NCBI GenBank assembly: GCA_001915025.1
Contig: MNDR01000092.1
Coordinates: 1-64,000, forward strand
Direction: 5' to 3'
Source of the DNA: Gemmatimonadetes bacterium 13_2_20CM_2_65_7
Lineage (GTDB): Bacteria; Gemmatimonadota; Gemmatimonadetes; Gemmatimonadales; GWC2-71-9
DNA: 64,000 bases
In this document: positions 8,669-15,438 of the stretch, one piece after another
Layout: each line of letters starts with the position of its first letter
Numbering within the stretch: the stretch's first letter is position 1
The notes under the pieces: model-generated
The model's input: the letters and a program-made list of their open reading frames with translations, nothing else
What the model was told of the DNA's origin: nothing
Database searches by the model: none
Made by a program: the position numbers and the translations under genes

Positions 8669-8890
8669 ATGCGCGGCTTCACCCTGTTGACAGCGACGAT
8701 CCTGACCTTCGGATATGGCTTCGCCGCCCAAGCCGCCATGAAGGTCGACCGTGCCGCGACGATTCGCCGCGTTGCCGCCACGGTTGAACCCACTACCCCA
8801 ACAGCAGATGCGAACCGTGTCTGGTACGGCGGCATGCTCGCGCCGATCACGGTGGAGGCCAAAGCAGCGCCGGCATGTCCGAAGACGTGA
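8669..8890 (+). CDS. small secreted protein of unknown function
   Basis: 73 residues. The ATG at 8669 is preceded by GGAGG at 6-nt spacing, a strong ribosome-binding site, which is why I prefer it to the ORF-track ATG at 8663. The N-terminus (MRGFTLLTATILTFGYGFAAQAA) is a good signal peptide with AQA cleavage; the mature part is about 50 residues, rich in Ala, Thr and Pro, with one Cys. No known family. The flanking stretches 8511-8668 and 8891-9008 show only a GC-rich hairpin. Confidence 0.5.
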   Translation: MRGFTLLTATILTFGYGFAAQAAMKVDRAATIRRVAATVEPTTPTADANRVWYGGMLAPITVEAKAAPACPKT

Positions 8891-8922
8891 CTGGCTCAGT
8901 GAAGAAGGAAGGGCCGGTACGG

Positions 8923-8963
8923 ACCGCCCGCCGCCGCCCGCCGAGTCACCCCCGGCGGGCGGT
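8923..8963 (+). terminator. GC-rich inverted repeat after the small secreted ORF
   Basis: ACCGCCCGCCG (8923-8933) and CGGCGGGCGGT (8953-8963) are perfect 11-nt complements separated by 19 nt. No T run follows, so it is either a non-canonical terminator of the 8669 gene or part of the leader of the DUF4097 gene. Confidence 0.5.
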
Positions 8964-9008
8964 CGCGCGTCGGGGCGAAACCTGCGAGATTGAGGGTCCG
9001 TAACACCT

Positions 9009-10046
9009 GTGACCATGGACATGTCCCTGGATCAGCCCACACCCATCAAGCGTTTCTGGCGCACGTGGCGTCGCGAGATCGTTCGCGGCAGCGTGCTCTT
9101 CGGCATCGTCGTCGGCATCGGGTTGTTCCTCAGAAGCGTCACTCGCAACATCAAAGACCATTTGCCTACCAGCCTGGGCGCGCTGCGCGCGTTCGGCGAC
9201 ATGGATTGGGGCGACGGCGAAGGCGGCAACCTCTTCGGCCGCGGCCGCAACGTCGGCGCCGAATGGCACTACCACGGGAAGATCAAGCCGACGCAGCGCG
9301 TCTGGATTCGCAACACCAACGGGCCCATCGATGTCGTCGGTGGAAAGAGCGACTCGCTCGAAGTGCATGTCGAAAAGAGCTGGCGCAACTCGGACCCCGG
9401 CAGCGTCCAGATCATTCCAGTGCCGACGCAGCTCGGCATTACGATCTGCGCGGTGTGGGAGGCACGCGAGACGCGTTGCAACGAGGGGGGCGACTACCGC
9501 ATGAACGGCGTCCGCAAGAACGACGTGGCCGTGCGCTTCACCGTGGTCCTCCCGAAGGGCGTTCCGATTGACGCGTCCACGGTCAATGGCGGGCTTCAGA
9601 TCGACCAGGTCAGTGCGCCGGTCGATGCCAACACCATCAATGGCCGCATCGCGGTCAATACAGCCAGCGGCCCGGTACATGCGACCACTGTGAACGGCAG
9701 CATTGAGGCGAACATGCAGGCCCTCAGCAACGGCGATGTGCGACTCACGACCGTCAACGGCTCCGTGATGGCCGGTCTGCCCAAACGCATCAACGCCGAG
9801 ATCGACGCCCAAACGGTCAACGGGCGCGTCGACAGCGACCTGCCGGTGAAGATCATAGGCAAGATGAGCACGCGTCATCTGCACGGCACGATCGGCACCG
9901 GCGGTCCGACGCTAAAGCTCGTGACCGTCAACGGCTCGATTACGATCCATGAAGCGGGCCCTATGCCGCCACCACATCCAGAGCCCGGGCCTCACTCCTG
10001 GGTCAGGGTGCCGCGCGGCAGGGTATCGCTACCCGAGCGTCCCTGA
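9009..10046 (+). CDS. DUF4097-family membrane-anchored beta-repeat protein
   Basis: 345 residues. After a short basic cytoplasmic segment comes one transmembrane helix (VLFGIVVGIGLFL, about 30-45), then a long all-beta region with repeated T/V-V-N-G-S/G-I units (STVNGGLQ, NTINGRIAV, TTVNGSIEA, TTVNGSVMA, QTVNGRVDS, VTVNGSITI), the right-handed repeat typical of DUF4097/adhesin-like proteins. Two Cys in the middle may form a disulfide. The start is uncertain: GTG 9009 has GAGGG 12 nt upstream, and ATG 9015 is in frame. Its 3' end overlaps the convergent DoxX gene by 18 bp. Role unknown; such proteins are often encoded near envelope stress or anti-sigma genes. Confidence 0.8.
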   Translation: MTMDMSLDQPTPIKRFWRTWRREIVRGSVLFGIVVGIGLFLRSVTRNIKDHLPTSLGALRAFGDMDWGDGEGGNLFGRGRNVGAEWHYHGKIKPTQRVWIRNTNGPIDVVGGKSDSLEVHVEKSWRNSDPGSVQIIPVPTQLGITICAVWEARETRCNEGGDYRMNGVRKNDVAVRFTVVLPKGVPIDASTVNGGLQIDQVSAPVDANTINGRIAVNTASGPVHATTVNGSIEANMQALSNGDVRLTTVNGSVMAGLPKRINAEIDAQTVNGRVDSDLPVKIIGKMSTRHLHGTIGTGGPTLKLVTVNGSITIHEAGPMPPPHPEPGPHSWVRVPRGRVSLPERP

Positions 10047-10475
10047 AGCGCTCGAGGTACTCTCCCGGCCGAGACTGTACGGCCAGCGTGCCGGGTTCAG
10101 CGTCGCCAGCCCGTAGAACATCAGGCATGCGCCCGTGAGGGAGATGTTTTTCCAGAAGTGCGCGGCCTGATTCCCGGCCATCATCGGATCGGCAATTCCC
10201 CAAAACTTGTGAACCGTGAACGCCGCCGTAACGAGAAAGACGGCGATCAGCAGTGCACCCCAACGCGCCTTGATGCCGAGCAGGATGCTGAGACCGCCGG
10301 CGAGCAGCATGACGCCGGAGACGGCAGTCAGCAGCGTGGGCGCCGGCACTCCCGAGGCGCCGGCGTATTGCGCATACGTGCTGAGCTTGGTGAGGTGGTT
10401 GAATCCGGAGTAAATGAAGAAGAAGGAAAAGACGATCCGCCCGATTAGCAGCACAATTCCACCCATGTCGGTCAC
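10029..10475 (-). CDS. DoxX family integral membrane protein
   Basis: 148 residues with four predicted helices (IGRIVFSFFFIYSGFNHL, LLTAVSGVMLLAGGLSILLG, ALLIAVFLVTAAFTV, ISLTGACLMFYGLA) and the DoxX hallmark F-x-x-S-G-x-x-H/K near the N-terminus. DoxX-family proteins are small membrane subunits of varied redox or envelope roles; no specific one can be assigned. The GTG at 10475 overlaps the TGA of the receiver gene (GTGA); an in-frame ATG at 10466 with GAGGTG at 6 nt is an equally good start. Last gene of the histidine kinase operon. Confidence 0.88.
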   Translation of the reverse strand: MTDMGGIVLLIGRIVFSFFFIYSGFNHLTKLSTYAQYAGASGVPAPTLLTAVSGVMLLAGGLSILLGIKARWGALLIAVFLVTAAFTVHKFWGIADPMMAGNQAAHFWKNISLTGACLMFYGLATLNPARWPYSLGRESTSSASGTLG

Positions 10476-10849
10476 CTCGGTTGAAGGTAGCGTGCCACTT
10501 CCGCCGGAAACGTGCGAACATCGATTGGCTTGGTGATGTATCCGTCGAATCCCGCAGCAGTCGCGCGCGCGCGATCCTCCGGTAATGCATGCGCCGTCAG
10601 CGCCACGACTTTCCAGGAGCGCTCCGGCAATTCCTTTAGTTCCTCGAGCACGGCGTACCCATCGCGGCCGGGCAGCTGGATATCCAGCAGCACGAGGTCG
10701 GGGACGGGTTTCTGCGTGCGCATGACTTCAGCGAGCCGGTCTCCATTGGGAAGACCCACCACCTGATGTCCCTTCAGCGACAACAGCGTGGTGAGCAGCT
10801 TCAGATTGTCAGGCTGGTCTTCCACGACAACGATCGTCGCCACGCTCAC
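10472..10849 (-). CDS. single-domain response regulator (CheY/DivK-like receiver)
   Basis: 125 residues, a receiver domain with no output domain. Acidic pocket VVEDQ near the N-terminus, phospho-acceptor Asp in VLLDIQLPG, conserved Thr in VALTAHA and Lys in YITKPID. Such stand-alone receivers act by protein contact or as phosphate relays. The GTG start overlaps the histidine kinase stop (GTGA), so the pair is co-translated and very probably cognate. Confidence 0.93.
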   Translation of the reverse strand: MSVATIVVVEDQPDNLKLLTTLLSLKGHQVVGLPNGDRLAEVMRTQKPVPDLVLLDIQLPGRDGYAVLEELKELPERSWKVVALTAHALPEDRARATAAGFDGYITKPIDVRTFPAEVARYLQPR

Positions 10850-12522
10850 CGGGCCTGGGGAAGAGTGAACCAGAACGTGCTGCCCTTGCCCATCTCGCTT
10901 TCCACGCCGATCGCGCCGCCGTGCAGTTCGACCAGGCGCCGCGACAAGGCGAGACCCAGACCCGTTCCTTCGTACTTACGGCTGGCGGAGGCGTCGAGTT
11001 GGGAGAACTCCTGGAACAGTTTCGGTTGATCCTCGGGTGCGATCCCAATTCCGGTATCGCTCACCGCGATGCGCGCCTCCGCGCCGCCATTCACCGGCGC
11101 CGCCGCGACGGTGATGCGCCCACCGTCGGGAGTGAATTTGATCGCGTTCGACAAAAGATTGAGAAGCACCTGACGCACGCGACCGCGGTCTGCGTGCACT
11201 CGCAGGTCCTGCGCCAGCGGACTCACAACGAGCGCGTGACGATGCTTTTGCGCTTGCGCGTGGACGCTGCCGGCGGCTTCGCTGAGTAACCCGGCGAGCT
11301 CCACCGCCTCCGGCTTCAGCTCCATCCGGCCGGCCGCGATGCGTTGCAGATCGAGCAGCTCATTGATCAACTCGAGGAGTTGCCGGCCGTTGCGGCCGAC
11401 GGTCTCGAGGAAATCGCGCTGTTGATCGGACAGAGTTGAGCCGAGGTCCTCCGTCAGCAGCAGGTCGGTGAAGCCGATGATGCTGTTGAGCGGCGTACGG
11501 AGCTCGTGAGAAATGTTGGACAGAAACTGATCCTTGGTTTTCATCGCGGTGTCGAGCTCGGCGTTCAGCTGCTCGAGCCGCTTGGCCGTCTGCCGCACTT
11601 CCACCGCCAGGCGTCGCGTGTTGTGATGCGCGGACGAGCGCTCGCACGCGATGGCGAGGTTGGGAGCCGCCTGTTCGAGTGCGGCCCGCTCGTCGACGCC
11701 GAACTGCTCTGCGGGAACAACGCCCAGGACACCGCTCAATTTCGTGCCCGCCCGGAGCGGCACGAGCACCAGGCCGTGTGGCATGGCGGCGGTCAGTCGT
11801 AACTGATGGCGGACCGGCTGCACCGCCTCACCGTGATAGAGGATTGATTGCGCCGCGTCGCCGATGAGATCGCGCATCGTGCCGCGCGAGACGGGGCGAC
11901 TTTCGACGCCCCGCGCGGCGGTGACCGCCCATTCGTTGGCATCGTAGGCCGGCTGATACAGGACGATTCCTGTTGCCCGGGTCGCTCCGGCGATCACGTC
12001 CAATGCCTGGGCCAGTCCCGTCGCCGATTCATCGGCGGGCGCGTTCAGCGCGGCGAGGAGCTGCGAGAGGTACGCCTGGAGCGCTTCGCGCCAGGCCAAC
12101 GCTTTGGCCATGTGATTCACGCCGCGCGCGATCGCGCCGAACTCGGCGGGTTGATCTTCCGGGAGCGGTTCGACGAAATGGCCCTCCGCGACCCGTTGGA
12201 GTGCGGAAGCGATCCGGGCAAAGGGCGCGGCGAGCTGCCGGCGATTGTACCAGAAGCCGAGCCCCAGCACGATGAACATTGCCGCGAAGAGCACGGTCGT
12301 CGCGAGCGCGGCCTGCACAGCTTCGTCGCCGGCGTCGATCGCCAGCTCGGCGGCGGCGGCGTCGCCCATTTGTTGGAAGCGCTGCGCGAGGACGACCATC
12401 GCCGTCTGAGTGGCGCGGGCGCTGCGCCAGATGGCGATCTGGGTGACGAGACCGACGAGCGCGACGGCGATGAACGTCGCGGCGAAGAGTCGGGTGATGC
12501 TAGGCGCCCCCCCGGTCCGCAT
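10846..12522 (-). CDS. membrane sensor histidine kinase (HAMP-GAF-HisKA-HATPase)
   Basis: 558 residues. TM helix about 12-30 (LFAATFIAVALVGLVTQIAI), a short periplasmic loop, TM2 about 75-92 (TTVLFAAMFIVLGLGFWY), HAMP-like linker, a GAF-like domain about 160-300, coiled coil, HisKA with FLSNISHELRTPLNSIIGF (phospho-His near residue 339), and HATPase_c with N box LLNLLSNAIKFTPDGG, G1 VSDTGIGIAPED and G2 GTGLGLALS. The periplasmic loop is only about 45 residues, so the signal is probably sensed in the membrane or by GAF. First gene of the kinase/receiver/DoxX operon, divergent from tyrA with only 13 bp between annotated starts. Confidence 0.93.
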   Translation of the reverse strand: MRTGGAPSITRLFAATFIAVALVGLVTQIAIWRSARATQTAMVVLAQRFQQMGDAAAAELAIDAGDEAVQAALATTVLFAAMFIVLGLGFWYNRRQLAAPFARIASALQRVAEGHFVEPLPEDQPAEFGAIARGVNHMAKALAWREALQAYLSQLLAALNAPADESATGLAQALDVIAGATRATGIVLYQPAYDANEWAVTAARGVESRPVSRGTMRDLIGDAAQSILYHGEAVQPVRHQLRLTAAMPHGLVLVPLRAGTKLSGVLGVVPAEQFGVDERAALEQAAPNLAIACERSSAHHNTRRLAVEVRQTAKRLEQLNAELDTAMKTKDQFLSNISHELRTPLNSIIGFTDLLLTEDLGSTLSDQQRDFLETVGRNGRQLLELINELLDLQRIAAGRMELKPEAVELAGLLSEAAGSVHAQAQKHRHALVVSPLAQDLRVHADRGRVRQVLLNLLSNAIKFTPDGGRITVAAAPVNGGAEARIAVSDTGIGIAPEDQPKLFQEFSQLDASASRKYEGTGLGLALSRRLVELHGGAIGVESEMGKGSTFWFTLPQAR

Positions 12523-12535
12523 GGGGCTCCATAAT

Positions 12536-13420
12536 ATGCGGGCGACGTGTACCTTCCAAGCCGTGCGGCCCCAAACCCTTGGCCTGATCGGGCTCGGTGC
12601 GATCGGCGGCTCGGTGGCCCGTCAGGTGAAGCAGTCGGACGGGGGTCAGGGGGTTTCCGTCGTCGGCTGGTCGCCGGAGCCCGCGGAACGGGCCATGGCG
12701 GCGCAGCACGGCGCGCTCGACGACGCGCCGCCCCACGCCGTCGATGTCGCACGCGTCGCCGATTTCCTCATTCTCGCCGCTCCACCCGCCGCCAATCTCG
12801 CGCAACTCGATTCCCTCACTCCGCATCTCAAGCCGGACGCCTTCGTCACCGACGTCGGATCGGTGAAGCGCGCCATTGTCGCGCGCGCGGAGCGACTCGG
12901 CATTGGCAATCGGTTTGCCGGAAGCCATCCGCTCGCGGGAACGCACGAGCACGGGTTCGAGGCCGCGCGTGCCGATCTCTTCCGCGGAGCCGTCGTCTAC
13001 GTCACACCCTGCGAGGCGCAGGGCAGCGCCGCGGCGACGCGGGAGGTCGCGCATTTCTGGGAGGACGTCCTCGGCGCCGAGCCGGTGATTCTCGATGCCG
13101 GCCGGCACGACGCACAGCTGGCGGCGACGAGTCACGTGCCGCAGATCGTCGCGTCGTTGCTGGCAGATTTCTTGGCGAGGCACGCGCCGCCCGGCGCGAC
13201 ATTCGGGCCTGGGGCGGTCGACACGACGCGACTTGCCGCGAGCGAACCGGCCTTGTGGACCGAGATCCTGCTGATGAACCGTGACGAGGTATTGCCCGCG
13301 CTGCGATTGCTCGAAGAATCGCTTGGCACCGTCGAGCGCGCGCTCGAAGCAGGTGATGCGAAGGCGTTGACGGCGTGGCTGACGCGCGCGGCTGCGTGGC
13401 GACGTCGCATCGGTCCGTGA
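12536..13420 (+). CDS. tyrA: prephenate dehydrogenase
   Basis: 294 residues from ATG 12536; a GTG at 12563 is the alternative and would leave more promoter room opposite the histidine kinase. Catalyses NAD(P)-dependent oxidative decarboxylation of prephenate to 4-hydroxyphenylpyruvate in tyrosine synthesis. Visible: Rossmann loop LGLIGLGAIGGS, then FVTDVGSVK, the substrate-pocket GSHPLAGTHEHGF, and HDAQLAATSHVPQ in the helical dimer domain. No chorismate mutase or ACT domain. The last four bases are shared with the aroA start (GTGA), so the two aromatic-pathway genes are coupled. Confidence 0.92.
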   Translation: MRATCTFQAVRPQTLGLIGLGAIGGSVARQVKQSDGGQGVSVVGWSPEPAERAMAAQHGALDDAPPHAVDVARVADFLILAAPPAANLAQLDSLTPHLKPDAFVTDVGSVKRAIVARAERLGIGNRFAGSHPLAGTHEHGFEAARADLFRGAVVYVTPCEAQGSAAATREVAHFWEDVLGAEPVILDAGRHDAQLAATSHVPQIVASLLADFLARHAPPGATFGPGAVDTTRLAASEPALWTEILLMNRDEVLPALRLLEESLGTVERALEAGDAKALTAWLTRAAAWRRRIGP

Positions 13421-14676
13421 AGGTCGGCGGCATCGTCCGGCCGCCGGGCGACAAGAGCATCTCGCATCGCGTGCTCATGCTGGCGGCGCTGGCGCGCGGA
13501 ACGAGCGAGCTGCGTGGTCTCCTCACCGGCGCCGATGTGAAGAGCACGGCGCGGGTGCTGCGTCAGCTCGGCGCGACGATCTCGCCGATCCGAGAAGGGG
13601 GTCCGGTGCGGGTTGCCCGCTCACCGCTCACCGCTCCCCGCTCACCGTTGTATTGCGGCAACTCCGGCACCACCGCGCGCCTGATGGTCGGCATCCTTGC
13701 GGGGCAGCGATTCGCCGCGACGCTAACGGGTGACGCATCACTGCGTCGCCGTCCCATGCGTCGGGTCACTGAGCCGTTAAGGCAGATGGGAGCCGAGATC
13801 ACTGAGCGAGGCGATGGATTGCCGCTCACAATCCGCGGCGGCCGATTGCGCGGGCTCACCTACCAGAGTCCCGTGGCAAGCGCGCAGGTGAAGAGTGCGA
13901 TCCTGTTCGCGGGGCTCACTGGCAACGTGCCCGTGACGATTCACGAACCCTATCGCTCGCGGGATCACACCGAGCGACTCTTCGCGCATCTGGGCCTTGG
14001 GATTCACGAGCGGGAAGGTGCGATCGTTCTCGAACCGCCTAACCGCCCAGCCGCCATACCGCCCTTTCACCTGTCCGTCCCCGGCGACCCGTCGAGCGCT
14101 GCGTTTCTCGTCGCTGCGGCGGTACTCGCGGAGGAAGGTGAGCTCCTCATCGAGAACGTCGGCGTCAATCCTACGCGCACCGGTTTTCTCGTCGTCTTGG
14201 AGCGGATGGGCGCGCACGTCGAGCGCGTGAATCTGCGCGACGAGGGCGGTGAGCCGGTGGCCGATCTCGTGGTGCGTCCTGCCCAACTGAAGGGGACCGA
14301 AGTGCCGGCGTCTGAGATCCCGACCCTTGTCGACGAGGTGCCGGTGCTCGCCGTGCTTGCGAGCCGGGCGCGCGGCGCCACGGTCTTCCGTGAAGTCGGC
14401 GAGCTCCGCGTCAAAGAGAGCAATCGACTGGAGCTCGTCGCCGCGAATCTGCGCGCCGTCGGAGCGCGGGCCGAAGCACGCGGGAGCGATCTCCACGTCG
14501 CCGGCGGCGATCGGCCACCGCGAGGCCGGGTCGAGACGGCTTCCGACCACCGGCTCGCCATGGCGTTCGCGGTGTTGGGCACGTTGCCCGGATCGGACGT
14601 CAAGCTGTCGGAGAAGAAATCCGTGGCGATCAGTTATCCGTCGTTCTTTCGCGATTTGCGCACATGCTTCGCGTGA
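13417..14676 (+). CDS. aroA: 3-phosphoshikimate 1-carboxyvinyltransferase (EPSP synthase)
   Basis: 419 residues starting at GTG 13417, whose GTGA overlaps the tyrA stop; from here the protein reaches the conserved PPGDKSISHR at residues 9-18, as family members do. Condenses phosphoenolpyruvate with shikimate 3-phosphate. Signatures: LYCGNSGTTARLMVG, DASLRRRPMRR, PGDPSSAAFL, the RVKESNRL box and ETASDHRLAMAF. A four-copy heptanucleotide repeat (CCGCTCA) encodes RSPLTAPRSPL just before LYCGNSG. Overlaps cmk by 13 nt. Confidence 0.96.
   Translation: MKVGGIVRPPGDKSISHRVLMLAALARGTSELRGLLTGADVKSTARVLRQLGATISPIREGGPVRVARSPLTAPRSPLYCGNSGTTARLMVGILAGQRFAATLTGDASLRRRPMRRVTEPLRQMGAEITERGDGLPLTIRGGRLRGLTYQSPVASAQVKSAILFAGLTGNVPVTIHEPYRSRDHTERLFAHLGLGIHEREGAIVLEPPNRPAAIPPFHLSVPGDPSSAAFLVAAAVLAEEGELLIENVGVNPTRTGFLVVLERMGAHVERVNLRDEGGEPVADLVVRPAQLKGTEVPASEIPTLVDEVPVLAVLASRARGATVFREVGELRVKESNRLELVAANLRAVGARAEARGSDLHVAGGDRPPRGRVETASDHRLAMAFAVLGTLPGSDVKLSEKKSVAISYPSFFRDLRTCFA
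13617..13644 (+). repeat. heptanucleotide tandem repeat, 4 x CCGCTC(A/C), inside aroA
   Basis: Units CCGCTCA, CCGCTCA, CCGCTCC, CCGCTCA run head to tail for 28 bp in the aroA frame. Gain or loss of one unit would shift the reading frame. Confidence 0.85.
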
Positions 14677-15344
14677 TCGCGATCGACGGTCCCGCGGCAT
14701 CGGGGAAGAGCTCGACGGCAGGTCTTGTCGCCAAGCGGCTTGGCTGGGCGCATCTCGATTCGGGCGCGCTGTATCGCGCGCTCACGCTGGCGGCGCTCGA
14801 CAATCTCGGTGAAGGCTGGCCCGCGCAGCGCGTCGTCGATCTCGCCGAGCGGCTGCCGGTGCGCTTGGTGCTGGCGGCCGACCGGTTCCGGCCCGAAGTC
14901 GCCGGCGCCGACGTCGCGGAAGCGATCCGCGGCGAGCGAGTCACGCGTAACGTCTCGACGCTTGCGGCGCTTCCCGAGGTGCGGACCTGGGTGAATGCCC
15001 AGCAGCGGTTGGCGGTGCAGGCGTGTGGGGACCGTGGGGTGGTAGTCGACGGGCGGGACATCGGCACGATTGTCTTCCCTGAAGCCCCGCTCAAGATCTT
15101 TTTGACCGCGACGCCCGACGAGCGGGCCCGACGACGGCTCTTTCAACGGGGCGAGGCGGTCGACGTCGAGCTGGTCAGGCGCGAGAGCGAGGCCCTCGCT
15201 GCGCGGGATGCGGCGGATTCCAACCGCCGGGTCGCCCCGCTGAAGCCCGCCACGGACGCCGTTGTGCTGGATACCACGGCCCTCACGCTCGAGCAGCAGG
15301 TGACGCGGGTTGTCGAACTGGCGCGGGGACTGTTCCCTGGGTAG
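14664..15344 (+). CDS. cmk: cytidylate kinase
   Basis: 226 residues. Phosphorylates CMP/dCMP with ATP. P-loop GPAASGKSST at 9-18, LDSGALYRALT for nucleoside binding, VDGRDIGTIVFP and the lid DERARRRLFQRGE; the ending D-x-S-N-R-x-x-x-P-L-x-P-A and D-T-x-x-L-x-x-x-x-x-V is characteristic. ATG lies inside the aroA 3' end. The order aroA-cmk-rpsA is common across bacteria and supports the calls. Confidence 0.96.
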   Translation: MLRVIAIDGPAASGKSSTAGLVAKRLGWAHLDSGALYRALTLAALDNLGEGWPAQRVVDLAERLPVRLVLAADRFRPEVAGADVAEAIRGERVTRNVSTLAALPEVRTWVNAQQRLAVQACGDRGVVVDGRDIGTIVFPEAPLKIFLTATPDERARRRLFQRGEAVDVELVRRESEALAARDAADSNRRVAPLKPATDAVVLDTTALTLEQQVTRVVELARGLFPG

Positions 15345-15349
15345 GTTTC

Positions 15350-15382
15350 GCGCCTTCCCAGACACAGGGTCTGGGCTCGGCG
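15350..15382 (+). promoter_or_regulatory. hairpin between cmk and rpsA (terminator or rpsA leader element)
   Basis: CCCAGAC (15357-15363) pairs with GTCTGGG (15369-15375) around a 5-nt loop, with outer arms GCGCC/GGCGC. There is no T run after it, so it could be either a weak terminator of cmk or the first structured element of the rpsA leader. Confidence 0.5.
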
Positions 15383-15385
15383 CAC

Positions 15386-15400
15386 TGTCCTGAAAGGACA
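15386..15400 (+). promoter_or_regulatory. hairpin sequestering a Shine-Dalgarno sequence upstream of rpsA
   Basis: TGTCCT-GAA-AGGACA is a perfect 6-bp stem with a 3-nt loop. Its 3' arm contains AAAGGA, the only strong ribosome-binding site in the rpsA leader, and abuts ATGAATG at 15401. That site does not serve the rpsA frame directly, so it may control a leader ORF. Confidence 0.5.
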
Positions 15401-15430
15401 ATGAATGACGAGGCACTCTCAAACACATAA
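15401..15430 (+). CDS. possible leader peptide upstream of rpsA
   Basis: A 9-codon ORF (MNDEALSNT) begins right after the AAAGGA hairpin and stops 8 nt before the GTG at 15439, a distance suited to ribosome re-initiation at rpsA. An overlapping ATG at 15405 (better spacing, 20 codons) is in a third frame and would run past the rpsA start. No experimental support; listed because the ribosome-binding site otherwise has no target. Confidence 0.25.
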   Translation: MNDEALSNT

Positions 15431-15438
15431 CCGAACCG

